In this document: in pieces, positions 5,632 through 11,185 of the stretch
Layout of the letters: each line of letters begins with the position of its first letter
Numbering within the stretch: position 1 is the stretch's first letter
DNA from: CAZCBN01 sp964496975
Lineage (GTDB): Bacteria > Planctomycetota > Phycisphaerae > Phycisphaerales > UBA1924
Assembly: GCA_964496975.1 (NCBI GenBank)
Contig: CAZCBN010000109.1
Coordinates: 1 to 11,185, forward strand
Direction: 5' to 3'
Length of the DNA stretch: 11,185 nucleotides
Made by a program: the position numbers and the translations under genes
Notes under the pieces: generated by a model
What the model was told of the DNA's origin: nothing
Databases searched by the model: none
The model's input: only the letters and a program-made list of their open reading frames with translations

Positions 5632-5676
5632 GGGCCGCGGGCGACGCAGCGCGGGCCGCGGGCTTGGCCCGCGGCC
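5632..5676 (-). terminator. Strong GC hairpin after the giant gene, possible terminator
   Basis: A perfect 10-bp inverted repeat at 5654-5676 (GGCCGCGGGC, loop TTG, GCCCGCGGCC) lies about 50 bp past the stop of the giant minus-strand gene and before the tRNA gene. A second copy of its left arm, GGGCCGCGGGC at 5632-5642, repeats the copy at 5653-5663, so two alternative pairings are possible. No U-run follows on the minus strand, so intrinsic termination is uncertain. It may instead be a processing or protective structure between the giant mRNA and the tRNA. Confidence 0.45.
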
Positions 5677-5727
5677 GCGGCGGCGCTTCGACCGTGCCGG
5701 GACTCGGAATGTCGGCCGCCCGTCGCT

Positions 5728-8700
5728 TTAGAGCGGCACCTCGCGGTAGGCGACGATCCGGGGGCGGTCGCCCTCGCGGACGACGTTGGACCGGTCGAGG
5801 ATCATCAGGTAGCGGCGTTGGTAGCCGGGCACCATGGGCTCGCTCTGGTCGAGGTTTTCGACGTCGGCCGGGCGGTAGCCGCGGATGACGAACCATGCGG
5901 CGAAGTAGTCGCTCCGCACGTCGATCGTGTTGAGCAGCGCGTTGACGGCGGCGAGCCGCTCGTCGGCGTCGTCGACCAGCATGTCGGGCTGGTTGTTCGC
6001 CGCGCCGACGAGCAGCGTGTCGAGCGAGTGCGCCTGGTTCGGGTCGCCGCCCGGCGAGGTGGCCGCGAGGAGTCGCTCGTTGTCGCGGCCCAGCGCGTCG
6101 ATGCTGTTGTGCCCGACGAGGTCGAGCACGTCGGTGTTCCAGTTGCCCGCGGCGGCGGCGGTCTGGCCGGGGAGCAGCGGCTCGGTGTCGGCGATGCGGG
6201 CGCCGAGGACCTCGCCCACGCCGGCGAAGCCGGGAGCGGAACGAATTGCCTGGATGCCGTTGGTCTTTGTGCGGCCGAGGTCGCCGAAGAAGTTGGTATC
6301 GATCGCGTCGGCGACGGCGTCGATGAAGGCGCTGGCCTGGGTCGCGGGGCCGCGAACGCCGTCCGGAGCCAGGATCGCGCGGCCGTCGGGGCCGAAGCCG
6401 GCGAGGCGATCGAGCGTGAACGCTTCGGTCGGCATCGCCGTGATGTCACCGGTGGAGGCGAAGCCGCTGTTTGGGCCCGCGAGGCCGAAGGACCAGCGTC
6501 GGAAGTCGGGCGTGCGGCGGTCGCGGTAGGCGTGCAGCAGCGGCGCGATGTCGGGGCGTTCTTCGAACTGCGTGCCGGTCGTGGTGATCGGTGCGGGCAT
6601 GGAGAAGTCGAGCCCGAGGTCGGGCAGGCCCAGGGCGTTGCTCCCGCCGGAGGCGCCGGCGGCGGTGCCGATGAGCGCGGGCCAGTACTCGGCGCGGGCG
6701 ATGCTGCCCGGCGTCAGGCGGCCGCGGAGCGAGGGGGTCAGGCCGGGGAGGGAGCGGAGGACGTTCAGGCTTGCGGTGTTGATGTTGATCTTGCCCGTGT
6801 AGGGGTTCGTCAGGCGGAGGTCGCTCGCGGCGTTGGCGATGCCTTGCGATTCGAGGTAGTCGCCGAGCGCGTCGATGTTGGAGAGCAGCCGCATGGCCGG
6901 CGAGAGGCCGGGGCCGACGAGGAAGTCACCCTGCACCGGATCGAATGTCCGGATGGTGGGTGCGACCTCGGCCGTGGCGTTTGCGTTCACGAACGGCGCG
7001 GCGGCAAAGGGATCGAGACGCAGGCCCGGCAGCAGGCGGCGGGCGGGCGTGCCGTTGGCGGTGTCGAGCAGACGGGTGTAGAGCTCCTTGTTGGGCTCGG
7101 TCGCGAGGTTGGGCGTGGTTTGGTCCACCCCCAACGCGAGCGCGATGGCCTCCGGCAGCGTGATCCACTCATCGGGATCCAGCGGGTGACCGGTGCCGAG
7201 CGCGACCGTGCCGCCCCGCCACGCGGGGTTCTGCAGCGGCGCGTGGACGGAGCCGATGGGCACCATGGCCAGCAGGTCTGCGGGACGGAGCAGGCGGCTG
7301 GATGGGACATCCGGGTTGAACTTGGTGCGGAGGGCGGCGCCGGCGAGGTCATTGCCGAGGGCGTCGGAGGGCGTGTCGCGGAGGCTCGCGGGAAGGCGGC
7401 TCGGGTCACGCGAGTCTGTGACGGAGAACTTCATCCCCGGGTTGCTCTCGCGGAGCGTCGGGATGACGTGGCTGATCACACCGCTGGTCGGAGCGCCCAT
7501 CGCGTTGGTCGGGAAGAAGCGGAAGGGCCTGCGGTTCGCGTAGAAATCGCCGTCGCTGAAGGTCGCGCCGCTCAGGGCGGCTGCGCGGGGCTGGGTGCCG
7601 TTGTCGGGCGCCACGATGTTCGCCGAGCCGAGTCCACCGCCGCGAACCTCGACGAGCCATGCGGGCAGTTCGCCTTCGCCGGGCGAACCGAAGCCGCCGC
7701 TGGTCGGGTGATCCGGCCGCCGGAGGCTTGCCCACCGCACGACCGTGAAGCCGGTGTTGTCGATCGCGACGAGCTGGCTCGCGTCTTCCATGCCCGCTTC
7801 GGTGAGGCGCAGGCTGTTGTTGCCGCCGCCGAGGCGAACATCGAGCGCCTCCGCGTTCCAATCGGGCGTCTTGTCGGCGGGCTGGGCGAGGCGATCCACG
7901 AGTTGATCGTTCTGCCACCACAGGGCCGGGCCGACATTGGGCGCCTCGTCGGGCGACAGCGCGAAGAGGTATCGGGGCTCGGTCACGACGCCGGCCTGCA
8001 CCTCGGGCAGCACGGACTTGCGCCAGAGCCGGGCCTCGCGGATCGTTGCACCGGTCGGGCGAGCGGACGAATCGACGGACAGCAGGTCGAGGAACGGCGC
8101 CGGGTTCACAGCGCCGGACTCGGGATTGACGGGGAAGACGCGGCGCGAGGGGAAGCTGTTGCTGCGGTTCGCAGGCCGCACGCCCTCGTTGGTCTGGCCC
8201 ATGATCCAACGCTCGACCGAGAAGGGCACGAGTTGGACGTCGCCGTTCTCGTCGGTCTGCGTGAACTGCGGCAGCCCCGCCGAGTATCGCGTGGCCGACT
8301 GCGCCCAGCGATCGCTCAGGGCATCGAGATCGCGGTGTGCCGTGGCCCAGAACGTTACCGACTGCCCAGGCCCCAGGGTCACTCCCGCGGAGTACTGAGC
8401 TTGCGCCGCGATGCCGGGGCCGGAGGTTGAGGCCAGCATGCCGGTCTCGGACGTGAATGCCGCGGCCAGGGGATAGAACCGCCCACCGAACTCGACCGAG
8501 TAGTCGGCGTCGATCACGCCGCCCGTGGCATTGACGCGGGCCGGCAGCGTGATGGCAACGTCAAAGGGGTTGTGGATTTGGAAGAAGATCGCCTGGTACA
8601 GCAGGTCGGCGTTCGCGGATGTCGTGGAGCCGTCGATCGTGACCGGACCGGTGAGGATGCGGCCGTCGGGCAACTCACGAAACTCCTGGTCGCCGCCGGA

Positions 8701-11185
8701 CGCGTTCGGCGCGTCCATGTACACCATCACCGACCCAACCTCCGCGAGGATTGGCTGCGGCTCGATGCCGTAGACGTTGACGGCCTGGCGGTTGTCGAGC
8801 GTGGTCGGAAGCGCGTTCGGCAGCCCCGTGCGCGCGTTCGCAGCGGCGGCCGCGGTGGCGGGGCCGAGATCCAGTGCGCCGCCCGCCTCCCACCAGCCGA
8901 AGGCTGCCCCGGAGACGCTGGTCACGTTGGCGGTCTGATTGGTCTTGTCGGGCAGCGTGGCGCGGAAGTCGTTGTCCACGAGCAGTGTGGCGATGGTCGG
9001 GTCTGTGTTGCCGTCGACCGCGTCGACCAGGTTCACCGCGAGATGCCCGGCGAGCCGCAGGGCGAGCTCGGCCCCGCGGGAGCCGTAGGCCAGCGTTTCG
9101 AACACGGGGAAGTTGGCATTCGCGGTGTCCCACGCGGCCACTGCACGGGGCACCTCGCCCAGCAGTGCGTCGGCGTAGGCGCTGAAGGCGGCCGTCGCGC
9201 TTCCGCGCACGTCGTCGAGCGTGGGCCGCAGGTTGTCTGCGGCGGAGAGCCCCGATGCCGCCGTGCCGTTGAGCACGACGTCCTCGGGATCGACGTTTGT
9301 TGAGTTCTGGCCGTTCTGGGTAGTTTCGATCTCGCGGTTGGCGATCGGCGCGGCGCCGCTGATGGTGGTGAGCCTTGCGCGCGGGGAGAGGGCGAGCATC
9401 GCCATCGCCTGCGTGTCGGGGATGCCGTCGGGGACGCGGGTGGCGATGTTGGTGTTGTTGACCGAGTCGTGGAAGTTTCGATCGAGGTCGGTCGGGCGGT
9501 TGGTGAAGAAGGGGGAGAGCCGCAGGGAGCTGCTGGCGGCGTCGGCCACTGCGCCGGAGTCGTACCGACCGGAGACGGCGACCTCGAGCCGCGACAGGCT
9601 CCCGGAGTCGTTCAGGCCGCGGAAGGTGAGCAGCTCGACCAGGTCTTCGGTGCCGAAGAGGCTGTCGCCGAAGATGAACTCGGCGTCGCTGGTGTTTGTC
9701 GTTGCACGCTTGCGGGAGGTGGGGTTGGTGGGGTCGAGGCGGCCGACGGCGGCGTAGTACCTGGCCCGCAGGCTGGCCTCGTCGGCGGCGGAGGAGAACG
9801 TGGCGTTGCCCGGGGCGTAGAGCGGGGCCGCATTCGGGAAGGTGCCGGGGTAGGCCCGGCTGAAGGGGGAGGCGTCGAACTGGAACATGCTCGCCGACCC
9901 GGTGTCCGGGGTCGCAAAGGCGAGCTGCTGCCAGGGCTCACCACCGGTGCCGAAGCCCTGGATGGCGTGCCGCAACGCGGTGTAGCCGAAGCGACCGGCG
10001 TAGATGCCGTTGAAGTTGCCCGAGGTGAACGACATGTCGTTCGCCCGCTGGAGCTGCCAGCCGGTGTAGTCGGCGGGCGTGGGCTCGCCCGTTTCGGGCA
10101 GGCGGATGTCCACCGGCGAGAGCGGCTGGAGCGGGTCGTTGGGCTGCTGGTACGTGTCGGCCGCGAACTCCATGGTCAGGATGCGGCGGAGGTCCACGTC
10201 GGCGGGCGTGATGCCGGGCGGGGCTTCGAGCGTCGGGGCGATGAGCTGGTCGGTCGCGGTGTTGACGTTCACGAGCGACGACAGGTCCACCACGCGGGCC
10301 GCGTAGAAGAACCGCCAGTCGCGCACGGGCAGGATGAAGTCCGGGTTGTTGGGGTCGGCGGCGTCGACGAGCTCGGCCCAGCGGCTGTCGGCGAAGCCGT
10401 CGCCGTCGGCGTCGGCGTAGGAGTAGTCGGGGAAATCGGGGCTCGCCCAGGTGGCGATGCCGCCGCGGCGCTCGCGGATCGTGAAGTCCTGACCCGGGCC
10501 GATCGGGAAGGCCATGAACCGCTGGTTGGTGTCGAAGAAGGCCGGCGTGCGGCGGGCTTCGGGGTTGTCGGCGGTGAGGGTTGAATAGGGCAGGTCGAGC
10601 GTGGCCTGCACGCGGTTGCCCGTGCCGATGGTGAGGACGGTGAGGTCGTGGCTCGTGCGGCCGTTGCCGTCGGCATCGAGACCGAAGCCGGGGGCGGCGT
10701 CGAAGTTGTTCCGCAGGTTGAAGAGGTTGACGAACCGGCCGTCGGGCGCGAGGTTGGAGATATGCCGCCAGTCGCGGTGATCGAGGAAGAACAGCTCGGG
10801 GCGGTAGGTGCCGCCGGTGGGCTGGCTGAAGCGGCGTTCCTGGAGCGAGTAGCCGGCGAACTCGGGCTCGGACGAGGCGAGGAAGGGGTCGCTCGCGATA
10901 CGGATGTCCTGCTCGGGGCTGCCGCCGAAGGCCTCGTTCGCGACGGTGTGGTTGCCGCGGGGGTTGAAGCGCTCCTGCTCGGGCGGCGCCGCGTTGCCGG
11001 TGCCGGTGCTGCGGATGGTGAAATCGGTCACGGGCAGGTCGATCGCCTCGCGCCGCCACACGGTCGTGGGCAAGCCGTTCGCGGCCTCAAGGCCCACGGT
11101 GGGATAGGTGTCGAGCCGGTCATCGGCGATGACGCGGGCGATGTAGTCGGCGACCTGGTCGGCCACGCCGGCGACCGCGGCGTCC
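5728..11185 (-). CDS. Giant exported protein with ININTA/helix-hairpin-helix motifs, GspK-like (5' partial)
   Basis: The frame is open to the window edge, so the true start is not seen. The GTG at 11166 is probably internal; it is used here only for numbering (1,812 residues to the TAA at 5728-5730). VNVNTA (299-304) and ININTA (1460-1465, followed by LRSLPGL) match the helix-hairpin-helix signature of GspK/ComEA-type proteins. A GspK-like late segment, IRSAPGF...EVLGAR, follows. DADGDGFAD (252-260) resembles a calcium loop. About 858-942 (FFQIHNPFD...VEFGGRFYPLA...LGPGQSVTFWA) looks like a lamin-tail-like beta domain. The end, AWFVIRGYRP...RRYLMILDRS...RPRIVAYREVPL (1757-1812), is conserved-looking. 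I find no cysteine and no membrane span, which fits an extracytoplasmic location. It may belong to a planctomycete/verrucomicrobial type II secretion or pseudopilin cassette; that is inference. The reading frame is secure; the function is not. Confidence 0.8.
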   Translation of the reverse strand, partial: DAAVAGVADQVADYIARVIADDRLDTYPTVGLEAANGLPTTVWRREAIDLPVTDFTIRSTGTGNAAPPEQERFNPRGNHTVANEAFGGSPEQDIRIASDPFLASSEPEFAGYSLQERRFSQPTGGTYRPELFFLDHRDWRHISNLAPDGRFVNLFNLRNNFDAAPGFGLDADGNGRTSHDLTVLTIGTGNRVQATLDLPYSTLTADNPEARRTPAFFDTNQRFMAFPIGPGQDFTIRERRGGIATWASPDFPDYSYADADGDGFADSRWAELVDAADPNNPDFILPVRDWRFFYAARVVDLSSLVNVNTATDQLIAPTLEAPPGITPADVDLRRILTMEFAADTYQQPNDPLQPLSPVDIRLPETGEPTPADYTGWQLQRANDMSFTSGNFNGIYAGRFGYTALRHAIQGFGTGGEPWQQLAFATPDTGSASMFQFDASPFSRAYPGTFPNAAPLYAPGNATFSSAADEASLRARYYAAVGRLDPTNPTSRKRATTNTSDAEFIFGDSLFGTEDLVELLTFRGLNDSGSLSRLEVAVSGRYDSGAVADAASSSLRLSPFFTNRPTDLDRNFHDSVNNTNIATRVPDGIPDTQAMAMLALSPRARLTTISGAAPIANREIETTQNGQNSTNVDPEDVVLNGTAASGLSAADNLRPTLDDVRGSATAAFSAYADALLGEVPRAVAAWDTANANFPVFETLAYGSRGAELALRLAGHLAVNLVDAVDGNTDPTIATLLVDNDFRATLPDKTNQTANVTSVSGAAFGWWEAGGALDLGPATAAAAANARTGLPNALPTTLDNRQAVNVYGIEPQPILAEVGSVMVYMDAPNASGGDQEFRELPDGRILTGPVTIDGSTTSANADLLYQAIFFQIHNPFDVAITLPARVNATGGVIDADYSVEFGGRFYPLAAAFTSETGMLASTSGPGIAAQAQYSAGVTLGPGQSVTFWATAHRDLDALSDRWAQSATRYSAGLPQFTQTDENGDVQLVPFSVERWIMGQTNEGVRPANRSNSFPSRRVFPVNPESGAVNPAPFLDLLSVDSSARPTGATIREARLWRKSVLPEVQAGVVTEPRYLFALSPDEAPNVGPALWWQNDQLVDRLAQPADKTPDWNAEALDVRLGGGNNSLRLTEAGMEDASQLVAIDNTGFTVVRWASLRRPDHPTSGGFGSPGEGELPAWLVEVRGGGLGSANIVAPDNGTQPRAAALSGATFSDGDFYANRRPFRFFPTNAMGAPTSGVISHVIPTLRESNPGMKFSVTDSRDPSRLPASLRDTPSDALGNDLAGAALRTKFNPDVPSSRLLRPADLLAMVPIGSVHAPLQNPAWRGGTVALGTGHPLDPDEWITLPEAIALALGVDQTTPNLATEPNKELYTRLLDTANGTPARRLLPGLRLDPFAAAPFVNANATAEVAPTIRTFDPVQGDFLVGPGLSPAMRLLSNIDALGDYLESQGIANAASDLRLTNPYTGKININTASLNVLRSLPGLTPSLRGRLTPGSIARAEYWPALIGTAAGASGGSNALGLPDLGLDFSMPAPITTTGTQFEERPDIAPLLHAYRDRRTPDFRRWSFGLAGPNSGFASTGDITAMPTEAFTLDRLAGFGPDGRAILAPDGVRGPATQASAFIDAVADAIDTNFFGDLGRTKTNGIQAIRSAPGFAGVGEVLGARIADTEPLLPGQTAAAAGNWNTDVLDLVGHNSIDALGRDNERLLAATSPGGDPNQAHSLDTLLVGAANNQPDMLVDDADERLAAVNALLNTIDVRSDYFAAWFVIRGYRPADVENLDQSEPMVPGYQRRYLMILDRSNVVREGDRPRIVAYREVPL

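Noticed and set aside
5531..5731. 66-residue plus-strand open frame beginning MNQGERIRTSG
   Set aside because: This is the antisense of the tRNA gene, a common false prediction.
5818..8430. 870-residue plus-strand open frame
   Set aside because: It lies wholly opposite the giant gene. It is rich in Gly, Arg, Glu and Val with no recognisable domain, while the minus-strand frame has balanced composition and clear motifs.

Overview
The window is very GC-rich. It has long antisense ORFs typical of high-GC DNA, few Shine-Dalgarno sites, and a tRNA gene without an encoded CCA end. Several features suggest a planctomycete, possibly of the class Phycisphaerae: a CxxC...CxxC zinc-ribbon membrane protein, an SGNH hydrolase fused to a WNN-type beta-sandwich, and a giant secreted protein with ININTA motifs. 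This placement is inferred from protein style, not from a marker gene.

Layout. Bases 1-316 hold no gene but are full of structure: a G-quadruplex-forming polypurine tract, a 52-bp direct repeat whose two copies each contain a perfect 11-bp-stem hairpin, a third partial copy, and an 8-bp tandem array of about 8.5 units. Bases 317-3010 hold two minus-strand genes, 12 bp apart, probably one operon. The first-transcribed encodes an ArnT/PMT-type (GT-C fold) membrane glycosyltransferase. The second encodes a small zinc-ribbon multi-pass membrane protein. A 240-bp divergent intergenic region contains a leader hairpin and three 16-bp direct repeats. It leads into a plus-strand nitroreductase-family flavoprotein (3251-3856), followed by a secreted SGNH/GDSL hydrolase (3993-5534).

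The hydrolase stop codon lies one base from the 3' end of a convergent tRNA-Pro(UGG) gene (5536-5609, minus). After a short spacer with a strong GC hairpin, the remaining half of the window is one minus-strand gene. It is cut at its 5' end by the window edge and encodes more than 1,800 residues with no cysteine that I can find. It has two VNVNTA/ININTA helix-hairpin-helix-like motifs like those of GspK/ComEA proteins, and central beta-rich segments resembling lamin-tail-like domains.

How the genes relate. The glycosyltransferase and zinc-ribbon protein are probably co-expressed and act at the cytoplasmic membrane. The hydrolase and the giant protein are probably extracytoplasmic. Nothing ties the nitroreductase functionally to its neighbours. 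I see no transposase, CRISPR array, phage gene or defence module. The most unusual items are the repeat-rich gene-free region at the left end and the giant pseudopilin-system-like protein at the right end.
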